Origin: Streptomyces aquilus
GTDB lineage: Bacteria; Actinomycetota; Actinomycetes; Streptomycetales; Streptomycetaceae
Assembly (NCBI RefSeq): GCF_003955715.1
Contig: NZ_CP034463.1
Span: 5,890,001-5,954,000 of the forward strand
Reading direction: 5' to 3'
Length of the DNA stretch: 64,000 bases
Shown: positions 1 through 8,760 of the stretch, piece by piece
How positions within the stretch are numbered: position 1 is the stretch's first letter
Layout of the letters: every line of letters begins with the position of its first letter
Made by a program: the position numbers and the translations under genes
Notes under the pieces: generated by a model
What the model was told of the DNA's origin: nothing
Database searches by the model: none
What the model saw: only the letters and a program-made list of their open reading frames with translations

Positions 1-296
1 CTGACGAGACGGGCGTGTTGCCGCCTGTGCCGGGGGAGGACCCCGCGGACCGGGTGCCGCCGGGGTTCTTCCGGGAGGAGCAGTCGCGGCCCGACGGGGC
101 CGAGGACCGGACGCGTGAGATGCCTCAGGTCGACGAGACCGGGGCGCCGCGGCGACGGGCCCGGTCGGACTGGGCCGAGGAGACTCCGCTGGACGACCTG
201 CCGTCGCTGGCGGACGAGTTGCTGGGCCCGCGGGACCGGGACGGCGACGAGTTCGGCGACGGGCGTGGTCGGCGCGGCCGGGGGCGTCGGGGCTGA
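1..296 (+). CDS. tmk: C-terminal tail of thymidylate kinase (5' end outside window)
   Basis: Only the last ~98 codons are present, in the frame that starts at base 3. They encode a charged, probably disordered tail with a DDLPSLADELLG motif and a Gly/Arg-rich end. Streptomyces Tmk is a large membrane-domain/kinase fusion that, as I recall it, ends in this kind of tail; no kinase motif is visible here. The next gene is the DNA polymerase III delta' subunit, the usual actinobacterial neighbour of tmk. The assignment rests on that context plus the tail motif. Confidence 0.7.
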   Translation, partial: DETGVLPPVPGEDPADRVPPGFFREEQSRPDGAEDRTREMPQVDETGAPRRRARSDWAEETPLDDLPSLADELLGPRDRDGDEFGDGRGRRGRGRRG

Positions 297-336
297 GGCC
301 GGTTGCGGGGCGGCGTTGTCAGTGCCGCACCGCACA

Positions 337-380
337 ATGGAATCCGCGACCCCGACCGTATGGAATCCGCGACCCCGACC
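337..380 (+). repeat. 21-bp direct repeat, 23-bp period
   Basis: Two identical 21-bp copies (337-357 and 360-380, each beginning atggaatccgcg) are separated by 2 bp in the spacer between tmk and holB. The second copy ends 23 bp before the holB start. It looks like a small tandem duplication. Confidence 0.8.
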
Positions 381-403
381 ATCACGAAAGGGCGGCGTGA
401 GGC

Positions 404-1609
404 ATGACCGTCTGGGACGACCTCGTCGGACAGGAGAAGGTGAGTGAGCAGCTGACCGCTGCCGCTCGTGACGCCGACGCGTTCGTCACCGCCGCCGCTT
501 CCGACACCCCGCCGCCCGCCGCGTCGAAGATGACGCACGCGTGGCTGTTCACCGGCCCGCCGGGCGCGGGGCGTACGCAGGCCGCGCGCGCCTTCGCCGC
601 GGCGTTGCAGTGCGTGAGCCCGGACCGGGCGCTGGGCGGGGTCCCCGGGTGCGGGTTCTGCGACGGATGCCATACGGCCCTCGTGGGCACGCATGCCGAC
701 GTCTCCACCGTCGCCGCCGTCGGCACGCAGATCCTCGCCGACGACATGCGGGACACCGTCCGGAAGTCCTTCACGTCCCCGGCGAACGGCCGCTGGCAGG
801 TGATCCTCGTCGAGGACGCCGAGCGGCTGAACGAGAAGTCGGCCAACGCCGTGCTGAAGGCGGTCGAGGAGCCCGCGCCCCGCACGGTCTGGCTCCTGTG
901 CGCCCCCTCCATCGAGGACGTCCTCCCCACCATCCGCTCCCGCTGCCGGCACCTCAACCTGCGGACGCCGTCCGTGGACGCCGTCGCCGACCTTCTCGTA
1001 CGACGTGAAGGCATCGAGCCCGCCGTGGCGGCGGCCGTCGCCCGGGCCACGCAAGGGCATGTCGACCGGGCCCGCCGACTGGCCACGGACCCGGCCGCGC
1101 GGGAGCGCAGGACCGCCGTGCTGAAGCTTCCCCTGCGTGTGGACGACGTCGGCGGCTGCCTCAAGGCCGCGCAGGAACTCGTCGACGCCGCCGCCGAGGA
1201 CGCCAAGCTGCTCGCCGAGGAGATGGACGGCAAGGAGACCGAGGAGCTGAAGGCGGCGCTGGGCGCGGCCCAGGGCGGGCGGCTGCCGCGCGGCACGGCG
1301 GGCGTGATGAAGGACCTGGAGGACAAGCAGAAGCGCCGCAGAACCCGGACCCAGCGCGACAGCCTCGACGTCGCGCTGACCGACCTCACCGGCTTCTACC
1401 GCGATGTCCTCGCCCTCCAGCTCGGCTCGCGCGTGGCCATCGCCAACGCGGACGCGGAGGACGCCCTGGAGCGGCTCGCCCGCGGCAGCTCCCCGGAGGC
1501 CACCCTCCGCCGCATCGAGGCGATCGCCGCCTGCCGCGACGCCCTGGACCGCAATGTGGCGCCGCTGCTCGCGGTGGAGGCGATGACGATGGCGCTGCGC
1601 GCCGGCTGA
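404..1609 (+). CDS. holB: DNA polymerase III delta' subunit
   Basis: Clamp-loader subunit of the replicative polymerase (401 aa). The N-terminal AAA+ module shows LFTGPPGAGRTQAARAF, a P-loop in which the usual GKT is GRT, then a zinc-module pattern with cysteines at C..GCGFCDGCH, and LVEDAERLNEKSANAVLKAVEEP around the Walker B/sensor region. SRC in TIRSRCRHL matches the conserved SRC motif of clamp loaders. The ATG at 404 follows a weak GTGAGG ribosome site. The Lys-to-Arg change in Walker A fits delta', which often has a degenerate ATP site. The gene follows tmk, as in other actinomycetes. Confidence 0.93.
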   Translation: MTVWDDLVGQEKVSEQLTAAARDADAFVTAAASDTPPPAASKMTHAWLFTGPPGAGRTQAARAFAAALQCVSPDRALGGVPGCGFCDGCHTALVGTHADVSTVAAVGTQILADDMRDTVRKSFTSPANGRWQVILVEDAERLNEKSANAVLKAVEEPAPRTVWLLCAPSIEDVLPTIRSRCRHLNLRTPSVDAVADLLVRREGIEPAVAAAVARATQGHVDRARRLATDPAARERRTAVLKLPLRVDDVGGCLKAAQELVDAAAEDAKLLAEEMDGKETEELKAALGAAQGGRLPRGTAGVMKDLEDKQKRRRTRTQRDSLDVALTDLTGFYRDVLALQLGSRVAIANADAEDALERLARGSSPEATLRRIEAIAACRDALDRNVAPLLAVEAMTMALRAG

Positions 1610-1722
1610 CCGGCCGCCGCACGCATCATCACGCGACGATCAACGGGAGGTTGACCAGGTAACTCGTACGAGCCGGATTGTGCACGGAGAGCATTCATGT
1701 CACTGCGCACAGTTACGCTCAC

Positions 1723-3339
1723 ATGATGCACATCAGGCGCAGTCCCCGCTCCGCAGACCCGCTCGCCCGGCCCCTTCGGCCACGCCGCCACCGGCGTACC
1801 CGCACCGGCGGTGCCGTGCTCGCCGTCGCCGCGCTGCTCGTCTCCGCCTGCTCCTCCGGGAGCGCGACCGGCTCCCCGAGCTCGGCCGCGGAGGCGGCGC
1901 TGGCCGCGCTGCCGAAGGCCACGCCGGCCGCGCTCACGGCGTACTACGAGCAGAAGCTGAGCTGGCGCGGCTGCGGTGTCCCCGGCTTCCAGTGCGCCAC
2001 CATGAGGGCGCCGCTCGACTACGACAAGCCGGACGCCGGTGACGTCCGCCTCGCCGTCGCCCGCAAGAAGGCCACCGGCCCCGGCAAGGCGCTCGGCTCG
2101 CTGCTGGTGAACCCGGGCGGGCCGGGCGGCTCGGCGGTCGGCTACCTCCAGGCGTACGCCGGGGTCGGCTACCCGGCCGAGGTCCGGGCGCGGTACGACA
2201 TGGTCGCGGTCGACCCGCGCGGCGTCGCCCGCAGCGAGCCCGTCGAGTGCCTCGGCGGGCGGGAGATGGACGCGTACACACAGACCGACACGACACCCGA
2301 CGACTCGGAGGAGACCGACGAACTCGTCGCCGCGTACCAGAAGTTCGCGGAGGGCTGCGGGGCGCGGTCGCCCGAGCTGCTGCGCCATGTGTCCACCGCC
2401 GAGGCGGCCCGGGACATGGACATCCTGCGGGCGGCGCTGGGCGACGCGAAGCTGACGTACGTCGGGGCGTCGTACGGGACGTTCCTCGGGGCGACGTACG
2501 CCGGTCTGTTCCCGGACCGGGTCGGGCGGCTGGTCCTGGACGGCGCGATGGACCCGTCGCTGCCCGCCCGCCGGATGAACCTGGACCAGACGGCGGGGTT
2601 CGAGACGGCGTTCCAGTCGTTCGCGCGGGACTGTGTGCAGCAGCCGGACTGCCCGCTGGGGAAGCGGGCGGACCAGGTGGGGACCAGGCTGAAGGCCTTC
2701 TTCCGCAAGCTCGACGCGCACCCGATCCCCACCGGCGACGCGGACGGCCGCAAGCTCGGCGAGGCCCTCGCCACGACCGGCGTGATCGCGGCGATGTACG
2801 ACGAGGGAGCCTGGGCGCAGCTGCGCGAGGCGCTGACGTCGGCGATGAGGGAGAACGACGGCGCCGGGCTGCTGTTCCTGTCGGACAGCTACTACGAGCG
2901 TGACGCCGACGCCCGCTACTCGAACCTGATGTTCGCCAACGCCGCCGTGAACTGCCTCGACCTTCCACCCGCGTTCTCGACGCCGGACGAGGTGCGCGAG
3001 GCGCTCCCCGAGTTCGAGAAGGCGTCCCCGGTCTTCGGTGAGGGCCTGGCCTGGGCCTCCCTGAACTGCGCGTACTGGCCGGTGCGGGCCACGGGCGAGC
3101 CGCACCGCATCGCCGCACGCGGCGCCGCCCCGATCGTCGTCGTCGGCACCACCCGCGACCCGGCGACCCCGTACCGCTGGGCCCGCGCCCTGGCCGCCCA
3201 GCTCACGTCGTCCCGCCTGCTCACCTACGAGGGCGACGGCCACACCGCCTACGGCCGCGGCAGCACCTGCATCGACTCCGCGATCGACACGTACCTCCTC
3301 CGCGGGACGCCTCCGACACAGGGCAAGCGCTGCTCGTAG
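1723..3339 (+). CDS. Secreted alpha/beta-hydrolase (tripeptidyl-aminopeptidase-like lipoprotein)
   Basis: Exported serine hydrolase of the Streptomyces tripeptidyl aminopeptidase/TAP-like family. The N terminus has an Arg-rich stretch, a hydrophobic core and a lipobox (VSAC), so a lipid-anchored extracellular protein is predicted. NPGGPGGS is the oxyanion-side motif of this family. The nucleophile is the Ser in GASYGTFLG, the Asp lies in TTRDPATPY, and the His is in GDGHTAYGRGSTC. The ATG at 1723 (or 1726) is preferred to an upstream GTG at 1678 because it puts the Arg cluster next to the start; no strong ribosome site marks either one. Confidence 0.85.
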   Translation: MMHIRRSPRSADPLARPLRPRRHRRTRTGGAVLAVAALLVSACSSGSATGSPSSAAEAALAALPKATPAALTAYYEQKLSWRGCGVPGFQCATMRAPLDYDKPDAGDVRLAVARKKATGPGKALGSLLVNPGGPGGSAVGYLQAYAGVGYPAEVRARYDMVAVDPRGVARSEPVECLGGREMDAYTQTDTTPDDSEETDELVAAYQKFAEGCGARSPELLRHVSTAEAARDMDILRAALGDAKLTYVGASYGTFLGATYAGLFPDRVGRLVLDGAMDPSLPARRMNLDQTAGFETAFQSFARDCVQQPDCPLGKRADQVGTRLKAFFRKLDAHPIPTGDADGRKLGEALATTGVIAAMYDEGAWAQLREALTSAMRENDGAGLLFLSDSYYERDADARYSNLMFANAAVNCLDLPPAFSTPDEVREALPEFEKASPVFGEGLAWASLNCAYWPVRATGEPHRIAARGAAPIVVVGTTRDPATPYRWARALAAQLTSSRLLTYEGDGHTAYGRGSTCIDSAIDTYLLRGTPPTQGKRCS

Positions 3340-3447
3340 CCCCTCCACCCGCCCCCGGAACGACCCCCTCCGGGGCTGGTGCGGAGCACCCCCGGAAACT
3401 GTGTAGACTTACCGACGTTGCTGATCGCACCATGGTGCGGACGGCGC

Positions 3448-3524
3448 GCCGCCTTAGCTCAGATGGCCAGAGCAACGCACTCGTAATGCGTAGGTCTCGG
3501 GTTCGAATCCCGAAGGCGGCTCCA
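3448..3524 (+). tRNA. tRNA-Thr (anticodon CGT)
   Basis: A full cloverleaf: acceptor arms GCCGCCT (3448-3454) and AGGCGGC (3514-3520), anticodon loop CTCGTAA with anticodon CGT, which reads ACG threonine codons, and a GGTTCGAATCC T arm. Discriminator T at 3521 is followed by an encoded CCA (3522-3524). A terminator follows at once. Confidence 0.97.
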
Positions 3525-3531
3525 CTCGGAA

Positions 3532-3562
3532 CCCCAGGTCAGGATTATGACCTGGGGTTTTC
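3532..3562 (+). terminator. Rho-independent terminator after tRNA-Thr
   Basis: Perfect 9-bp stem CCCCAGGTC (3532-3540) / GACCTGGGG (3549-3557), 8-nt loop, then TTTTC. It lies 8 bp past the tRNA CCA. Confidence 0.92.
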
Positions 3563-3662
3563 TGTCATTCATGCCGCGTCGTCCGGGCACCGCGCGGCGA
3601 CGCCGTACATGCGAGAGCCCGGTTGCGAGGTCTCCTGCCCGTGGTTGGCCGTAGGCGCACTG

Positions 3663-3690
3663 TTGGCCGCCCCGGAAGCGGCACTAGGGT
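3663..3690 (+). promoter_or_regulatory. Candidate promoter for the desaturase; rest of 3563-3903 featureless
   Basis: TTGGCC (3663-3668), 16 bp, then TAGGGT (3685-3690) resembles a Streptomyces vegetative promoter upstream of the desaturase at 3904. The rest of this 340-bp gap shows no convincing gene on either strand. Confidence 0.35.
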
Positions 3691-3903
3691 GGCCGACGAG
3701 GCCCGAGCCCCCGGCAGCAGCTCCATCGCTCTGTTCCTGGGAGGCGCGCCGCGCACGCAGGTCTCGGCGCCGGCGGTGAGCGCCACCACGCATCCGCCGA
3801 CGACAACCCGGGCCCCCGGCTTGTGGACGTGTTCCCTCCTGCAGGTCGCGCACGCGACCCGAGTACCGGCGAACTTCACGCCCAGCCACGCAAGGAGTCC
3901 CCC

Positions 3904-4968
3904 GTGACCGCAACCGCTCCCGAGCTTCCCGAGGTCACCCTCGGCGACGAGTTCGGCAAGGAACTCGACCGCATACGTGCCGAGATCATCGCCGCGCGCG
4001 GTGCCGACGACGCGCGCTACATCCGTACGGTGATCGCCGTGCACCGCGGCCTGGAGGCGGGCGGCCGGGTCGCCCTCGCCGTCTCGCTGTTCCCGCCCGC
4101 CTGGGTGGCGGGCACCACCCTGCTCTCCCTCGCCAAGATCCTGGAGAACATGGAGCTGGGCCACAACATCCTGCACGGCCAGTGGGACTGGATGGGCGAC
4201 CCGGCGATCCACTCGACGACCTGGGAGTGGGACTTCCTCACCCCCGCCGAGGCCTGGAAGCACACCCACAACCACCTGCACCACACCTGGACCAACGTCG
4301 TAGACCGCGACCGCGACCTCGGGTACGTCGCCTTCCGGATGAGCGCCGACCAGGCCTGGCATCCGCGCCATCTCGCCCAGCCGTTCTACAACTTCCTGCT
4401 CGCGCCGCTCTTCGAGTGGGGCATCGCCCTGTACGACCTGGAACCGGATGTCGTCGCCGCCGGCCGCAAGCCGTGGCGATCCTTCCTGAACGACGTGCGG
4501 GGGTTTCTCGCCAAGGCGACCCGGCAGATCGCCAAGGACTACATGGTCTTCCCGCTGCTGGCCGGGCCCTCCGCGCTGCCGTGTCTGCTCGGGAACCTCA
4601 CCGCCAACACGGTGCGCAACCTGTGGACCCACACCATCATCTTCTGCGGGCACTTCCCCGGCGACGTCCAGACGTTCACCGAGGAGCACATCGAGAACGA
4701 GACCCGCGGTGAGTGGTACCTGCGTCAGGTCCAGGGCTCCGCCAACATCGAGGGCGGCCGGCTCTTCCACATCCTCAGTGGCAATCTCGGCCACCAGATC
4801 GAGCACCACGCCTTCCCGGACCTGCCCAGCAACCGCTACGCCGAGATCGCGCCGCGTGTGCGTGCACTCTGCGAGAAGCACAACATCCCGTACATCACGG
4901 GACCGTTGTGGCGGCAGTACGGCTCCACCTGGGGACGCATCCTGCGCTTCGCCGTACCGGTCGGATGA
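3904..4968 (+). CDS. Membrane fatty-acid desaturase
   Basis: A di-iron acyl desaturase that introduces a double bond into acyl chains at the membrane (354 aa). All three histidine boxes are visible: GHNILHGQWDW, HTHNHLHHTW and GHQIEHHAFPD. Hydrophobic spans surround them (for example VALAVSLFPPAWVAGTTLLS). The GTG at 3904 follows an AAGGAG ribosome site (3892-3897), so the open frame upstream is leader. No dedicated electron-transfer partner is adjacent. Confidence 0.92.
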   Translation: MTATAPELPEVTLGDEFGKELDRIRAEIIAARGADDARYIRTVIAVHRGLEAGGRVALAVSLFPPAWVAGTTLLSLAKILENMELGHNILHGQWDWMGDPAIHSTTWEWDFLTPAEAWKHTHNHLHHTWTNVVDRDRDLGYVAFRMSADQAWHPRHLAQPFYNFLLAPLFEWGIALYDLEPDVVAAGRKPWRSFLNDVRGFLAKATRQIAKDYMVFPLLAGPSALPCLLGNLTANTVRNLWTHTIIFCGHFPGDVQTFTEEHIENETRGEWYLRQVQGSANIEGGRLFHILSGNLGHQIEHHAFPDLPSNRYAEIAPRVRALCEKHNIPYITGPLWRQYGSTWGRILRFAVPVG

Positions 4969-5097
4969 CCGATCGCAGAAGACGGCCGTCGCAGTCCGAG
5001 TGGCCAGGGCCTGCTGGAGGCGCAGGGCCGGCTTGTCCTGGTCGCCCTGCCGGTCTGCCCGGCCGGAGGTGCGGTGCGTGTTCGGCGTCGTGGGACC

Positions 5098-5721
5098 TCA
5101 GGTGCTGCTTCCCTTCGCGTGGCGTCGGGGCAGTGGCCGCGGCGCTTTGCCTTGGCCGTCGGGGGCGGCGGCGGAGGGGCGGGGCGGGGTGGCAGGGTCC
5201 CCGGTGACCAGTGCTTCGAAGAGGCTTCGGGATTCGACCATCGCCTCCCGCATGTCCTCGGTACCGCTCGGCCCGTGGGCCGCCGCGTGCATGCTGCGGT
5301 AGCCCTGGACGTAGTGGGCGTGGTGGACGGAGAGGGCGGCGATCTGGTCCTCGAACCGCTCGCCGTCGGGGAAGCCGCGGTCCCGTGCCAGGCGCGCCAG
5401 CAGGGCGTCCGCCTCGGTGACGGCCTGCCGCGGTGATGCGACGAACTGCTCCTGGACGGCGGCCCATCGCGTCCTGTAGCGCTCGCGGGCCGCGGGCGAC
5501 AGCGCCTGCTGCGTGAGGGAGCCGTGCTCCTTCACCCGCTTGCCGAGTTCCTGTTCGGCGGCCTTGGTGTCGCCGTCGTGCTCGGCGACCGCGCGGACGT
5601 ACTCGGGACCGAAGCGGCGCTTCAGTCCCTGCCCGCCGCTGCCTCGGGTTCGTCCACGTCCTGCGTAGAGGAGGATGGCCAGACCCATGACGGCCACGGC
5701 GATGATCACGGCGATCATCAT
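5098..5721 (-). CDS. Membrane-anchored hypothetical protein
   Basis: 207 aa with one N-terminal membrane helix (VIIAVAVMGLAILLYAG), then a charged, helical, probably cytoplasmic domain rich in Arg, Glu and Ala and a Pro-rich tail. I recognise no enzyme motif. Similar actinobacterial proteins are annotated only as hypothetical. It is the first gene of the stress-like cluster that runs to 13.6 kb. The 4969-5097 spacer shows nothing. Confidence 0.72.
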   Translation of the reverse strand: MMIAVIIAVAVMGLAILLYAGRGRTRGSGGQGLKRRFGPEYVRAVAEHDGDTKAAEQELGKRVKEHGSLTQQALSPAARERYRTRWAAVQEQFVASPRQAVTEADALLARLARDRGFPDGERFEDQIAALSVHHAHYVQGYRSMHAAAHGPSGTEDMREAMVESRSLFEALVTGDPATPPRPSAAAPDGQGKAPRPLPRRHAKGSST

Positions 5722-6011
5722 GGCTGCCTTCTCCGGCTCTCGGTGCGCACGCTGGTCTGCTTCATTGCCGTCGATTCCTGTCGGCTTGTCGGGCGTTCGG
5801 GCGTTCGGGCTGTCGGGTGGTGTCCGCCCGAGGTGGGCACCACCCGGGGCGTCGGTGGTCAGGGCCTGAAGGCGTCCTTGGCCTTGTCGCCGGACCTGCT
5901 TCAGGTTTCCGGAGAGCCCGATCGGTCCTGCCTTCGCGCCGCAGGCGCCTGTTGCGGGTGCTCGCCGTACGGGCCGGTGTCCCTGCGGGCAGGGGCGGAC
6001 TCCGGAACGGG

Positions 6012-6161
6012 CTACCGGCGGCGGCTACCGCCGCGCCCGCGCATCGCGAAGCCGGCGATCCAGACGACCAGCAGGATGGCGGCGACCCACCACAGGATCT
6101 GCATCGTGAAGCCGAACCCGAAGACCACCAGGATCAGCAGAAGGAGAAGAATCCAGATCAT
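6012..6161 (-). CDS. Small hydrophobic membrane protein
   Basis: 49 aa: two hydrophobic spans (IWILLLLLILVVFGFGF and LWWVAAILLVVWIAGF) followed by a short Arg/Gly tail, so a membrane hairpin is predicted. The ATG at 6161 follows a GGAGG ribosome site; the open frame further upstream lacks one. The product resembles the first half of the protein at 6871 (shared FGFGF...WWVAA...L pattern), so the two are probably paralogues. The 5722-6011 spacer shows no other gene. Confidence 0.75.
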   Translation of the reverse strand: MIWILLLLLILVVFGFGFTMQILWWVAAILLVVWIAGFAMRGRGGSRRR

Positions 6162-6278
6162 TGCCGGGCCTCCAGATCGCGGGGATTTCCTTGAGTCCGC
6201 GGGGTCCGGGCGAAGTGGGAAGGTGGAATGCCGCGCCCCGATGTTCCGGAGTGGCATGGCCCTACGCCGTGCTGTCAG

Positions 6279-6488
6279 TCAACGCCCGGCAACCTCCCCT
6301 GTCAACGCGGTGTCGACACGGGCGAGTTCTGGGAGCTGCGCCGGGGCCACCGGGGTGAGCGGAGCCTCGGCGGGGGACTCGGCCGGCTCGGTCGGCGGCG
6401 GCAAGATGTGGTCCTCCCACCACGAAAGGGCCATCACCACGATGAGCAGGACGAAGGGGGTCGAAGCGGGAACGATCAGCGCGTACAT
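6279..6488 (-). CDS. Possible small single-pass membrane protein
   Basis: 69 aa: one N-terminal membrane helix (ALIVPASTPFVLLIVVMALSWW) and a Pro/Ala/Glu-rich tail. The ribosome site is weak, and I recognise no family. Size, topology and position beside similar small membrane proteins support it. Confidence 0.5.
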   Translation of the reverse strand: MYALIVPASTPFVLLIVVMALSWWEDHILPPPTEPAESPAEAPLTPVAPAQLPELARVDTALTGEVAGR

Positions 6489-6801
6489 GTGTACCGCCTG
6501 GTAGGGGATGCGTGCGACGCGGCGGGCGGCAGATCGTTGCCCGCTTGAGGCGCATCGGGACGTCGCCGGGTTCTCGTGACGACGGGCGGGTGCGGGAACG
6601 GCCGGGCTCGTGACGCGGCGGGTTCCGGTACCGATGCGCAGGGTGCGCCCTCTGGGGAGCGCGTCGGCGGTGCGACGCTGCCGGGGGCCGGGGCGGCTTG
6701 TCGCACGCTAGCCCTCGCCGCAGTGTCCCGACAGGTGTCAAGCAGCCATTCGTGCCGGACAGGACGCGGTGACGTCGCACGGTATCCGCGACCGTTGGGC
6801 A

Positions 6802-6811
6802 GGACTACGCT
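6802..6811 (+). promoter_or_regulatory. GGRCTANNCT promoter-like motif, copy 1
   Basis: GGACTACGCT lies 60 bp before the gene at 6871. The TACGCT hexamer could be a -10 element, but no shared -35 box is evident. Equivalent motifs precede genes at 8986, 10673 and 11982. The rest of the 6489-6870 gap shows nothing else. Confidence 0.35.
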
Positions 6812-6870
6812 GTGGGTGAGGCCCCGGTCCCCGGTATCGATGCCGTGTTCTGCTCCCGGGGAGGCCCACC

Positions 6871-7164
6871 GTGTTCGTCCTGCTCCTCGTCCTCATCGCC
6901 GTTCTCTTCGGCTTCGGCTTCCTTCACCCCGTCTGGTGGGTGGCGGCGGCGGTGCTGGTCTACGGCGCGACCCGCCACGGCCGCGATCGTGGCGGAGGCC
7001 GAAGCCGTGGCGGTTCCGATCTCGGGGACTACCGGCAGCCCCGGGACTACCGGGACTATCAGGAGCGCCGAGATCGCCAGGACCGCTGGGACCGCCGCTA
7101 CAGCCGCCAGAACCGGGCGCGCCGGCGGCGCGAGGACCGTCGGGACCATGACCACCACAGGTGA
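6871..7164 (+). CDS. Small membrane protein with a basic, Arg/Asp-rich tail
   Basis: 97 aa. Residues 1-32 form two hydrophobic spans (FVLLLVLIAVLFGFGF, then VWWVAAAVLVYG). The rest is extremely charged, with repeated DYR/DRQDR motifs and an Arg/His end, and could bind nucleic acid or phospholipid head groups. The GTG at 6871 follows GGGAGG. It is a paralogue of the 49-aa protein at 6012, differing mainly in the tail. No function is known to me. Confidence 0.72.
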   Translation: MFVLLLVLIAVLFGFGFLHPVWWVAAAVLVYGATRHGRDRGGGRSRGGSDLGDYRQPRDYRDYQERRDRQDRWDRRYSRQNRARRRREDRRDHDHHR

Positions 7165-7245
7165 CCCGGGGAGTGGGCAGGCAAGCACGGTCCGGGACGG
7201 CTCCCGCCAGACGGGAGACGTCGAACTCGTGAAGAGGTACATGCC

Positions 7246-7638
7246 ATGCAACGCACAACCGTGCTCCAAGAGGACTGGTGGAAACTGCGGGCCGAGGCCA
7301 CGTGGGGGAACGCGTCGGCGGGGCAGGACCTCGTCGCCCTGCGCGCCGAGAACGATCAGCTGCGGCGGGCGCTGGCCGGCCGTGCGGTCATCGACCAGGC
7401 CCGCGGAATGGTGATGGTGCTGACCCCCTGCGGTCGCGGGGCGGCCAGGAACCTGCTGGTCGACGTCTCGCGGCAGTGCGACACCGGACTTCCGGAGGTG
7501 GCCGCGGCCGTGGTCGCCGCCTGGGAGGGCAAGCCGCTGCCGGAGCGGATGCAGCGTGCGCTGCGGCGTGCACTGCGGCGGTTCGGCGCGGAGGACCGAG
7601 GGCACGACTGTTCATCGGCCGATGAGTCGTCCAGGTAG
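7246..7638 (+). CDS. ANTAR-domain protein
   Basis: 130 aa. An N-terminal stretch with coiled-coil character (residues ~25-42, LVALRAENDQLRRALAG) leads into an ANTAR-type helix bundle, RAVIDQARGMVMVLTPCGRG, then a second helix and LPEVAAAVVAAW. ANTAR domains bind paired RNA hairpins and prevent termination, usually controlled by phosphorylation or a ligand. No receiver or GAF domain is attached, so a partner input is likely. It lies 10 bp before the PRC-barrel gene at 7648, so the two are probably co-transcribed. Confidence 0.82.
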   Translation: MQRTTVLQEDWWKLRAEATWGNASAGQDLVALRAENDQLRRALAGRAVIDQARGMVMVLTPCGRGAARNLLVDVSRQCDTGLPEVAAAVVAAWEGKPLPERMQRALRRALRRFGAEDRGHDCSSADESSR

Positions 7639-7647
7639 GGAGAGACC

Positions 7648-8004
7648 ATGATCCATGCAGCCGACGTCCGGGAATGGCGCACCCGGGATGTCATCGACTC
7701 CGAGTCGCACAAGATCGGTGTCCTGGAGGCGGTCTATGTGGACACCACCACCGACGAGCCGGCCATGGCCACGGTACGGACCGGGCTGCCCACCCGGCAC
7801 CGCCTGGTCTTCGTCCCCCTTGAGGACGCGATCGTCGGGCCGGGCTATCTGAAGGTCGGCTATGTCAAGACGCTGGTGAAGCAGGCTCCATCGATCGGCA
7901 CCGACGACGTGCTTCCCGCCGAGCAGGAGGAAGCGGTCTTCAGGCACTACGGACTGCCTTACCAGCCCGGTGCGGCCGGAGAACGGCAACTCGCGCGCCG
8001 CTGA
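7648..8004 (+). CDS. PRC-barrel-like protein, copy 1
   Basis: 118 aa with the N-terminal beta pattern of PRC-barrel proteins (DVIDSESHKIGVLEAVYVD), followed by RLVFVPLEDAIVGPGYLKV and an acidic EQEEAVFRHYG segment. PRC barrels act in RNA processing or as protein-interaction modules; the ligand here is unknown. The ATG at 7648 follows GGGAGAG. It is nearly the same length and sequence as the protein at 12999 (118 aa each), which indicates recent duplication or gene conversion. Confidence 0.8.
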   Translation: MIHAADVREWRTRDVIDSESHKIGVLEAVYVDTTTDEPAMATVRTGLPTRHRLVFVPLEDAIVGPGYLKVGYVKTLVKQAPSIGTDDVLPAEQEEAVFRHYGLPYQPGAAGERQLARR

Positions 8005-8044
8005 CCGCCCTCTGACCGCGTCCGGAGACGGCCCGGGCAATGCC

Positions 8045-8539
8045 TCAGTGCACCCGGCCCTCAAGGGTCTCCTGCGTGTCCTCGTCCGGCAGGTGCACGT
8101 CGTTGACCGCGATGTTCACCTCGACGACCTCCAGGCCCGTCATCCGTTCCACCGCCGCGATCACGTTCTCACGGACCTCTGCGGCGAGATCGGTGATGCT
8201 CACCCCGTATGCGACGACGACCTGGAGATCGATGGCGGTCTGCTTCTCACCGACCTCGACCTTGACGCCACGCCCCGCGCTCGCATGCCCGCCCGGGACC
8301 CGGTCGCGCATCGCGCCCATGGTGCGGGTGAATCCGCCACCCAGCGCGTGGATTCCCGGGACCTCCCGTGCGGCGATGCCGGCGATCTTCTCCACCACCC
8401 CGTCGGCGATGGTCGTCCGGCCGCGGGTCTCCGGCGGTTCCTGGAGCCCGGGGCGGGTGGTGCGCAGTGTCGTGCCCAGGTCGGTGCCGGGCTCGCCCGG
8501 GTCGGGTTGGGGCAGGGTCGAACCGTTCGGCTCCGTCAT
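8045..8539 (-). CDS. Asp23/Gls24-family envelope-stress protein
   Basis: 164 aa. After ~45 disordered residues the Asp23 core begins (TTIADGVVEKIAGIAAREVPG) and continues through GVKVEVGEKQTAIDLQVVVA and ENVIAAVERMTGLEVVEVNI, the standard pattern of this family. These proteins are abundant cytoplasmic or membrane-associated stress proteins in Gram-positive bacteria. The ATG at 8539 is chosen because GGAGG lies just upstream; an extension to 8566 would include that site. It converges with the PRC-barrel gene. Confidence 0.9.
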   Translation of the reverse strand: MTEPNGSTLPQPDPGEPGTDLGTTLRTTRPGLQEPPETRGRTTIADGVVEKIAGIAAREVPGIHALGGGFTRTMGAMRDRVPGGHASAGRGVKVEVGEKQTAIDLQVVVAYGVSITDLAAEVRENVIAAVERMTGLEVVEVNIAVNDVHLPDEDTQETLEGRVH

Positions 8540-8723
8540 GTGAAGCCACCTCCTCGGGTGGTGCACGGACTGACGTGCCCGGCGGCCGTCGGCCGCCGCG
8601 TTTCGCGCCGCTTGTCCAGTACCGCGCTACGCGTCGGACATGCCTGCGTACGCCGTTCACATCGCGGCCACGGTCCAGGCGCTGAGACCAGGCGGCTCAG
8701 CGGACCCCACCGGACTCCATCGG

Positions 8724-8760
8724 GGACTAAGCTCCTGTACGGACGTCCCAGACCCCGGCG
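8724..8760 (+). promoter_or_regulatory. Duplicated promoter/leader, copy A
   Basis: GGACTAAGCT (8724-8733) is followed, 14 bp after its TAAGCT, by the 19-bp GACGTCCCAGACCCCGGCG (8742-8760). The same pair with one mismatch in the 19-mer and identical spacing occurs at 11880-11916. The spacing puts the 19-mer at the expected transcript start. The remainder of 8540-8985 shows no gene. Confidence 0.5.

Noticed and set aside
125..1389. Long minus-strand open frames opposite holB (125-1060 and 382-1389)
   Set aside because: Arg/Gly/Ala-rich translations with no motifs, opposite a clearly recognised gene; typical high-GC shadow frames.
3432..3779. Open frame running through tRNA-Thr and its terminator
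   Set aside because: The tRNA and terminator explain the sequence, and the frame has no ribosome site.
3563..3903. Gene in the spacer before the desaturase
   Set aside because: Frames there have no ribosome site and no recognisable sequence; only a candidate promoter is supported.
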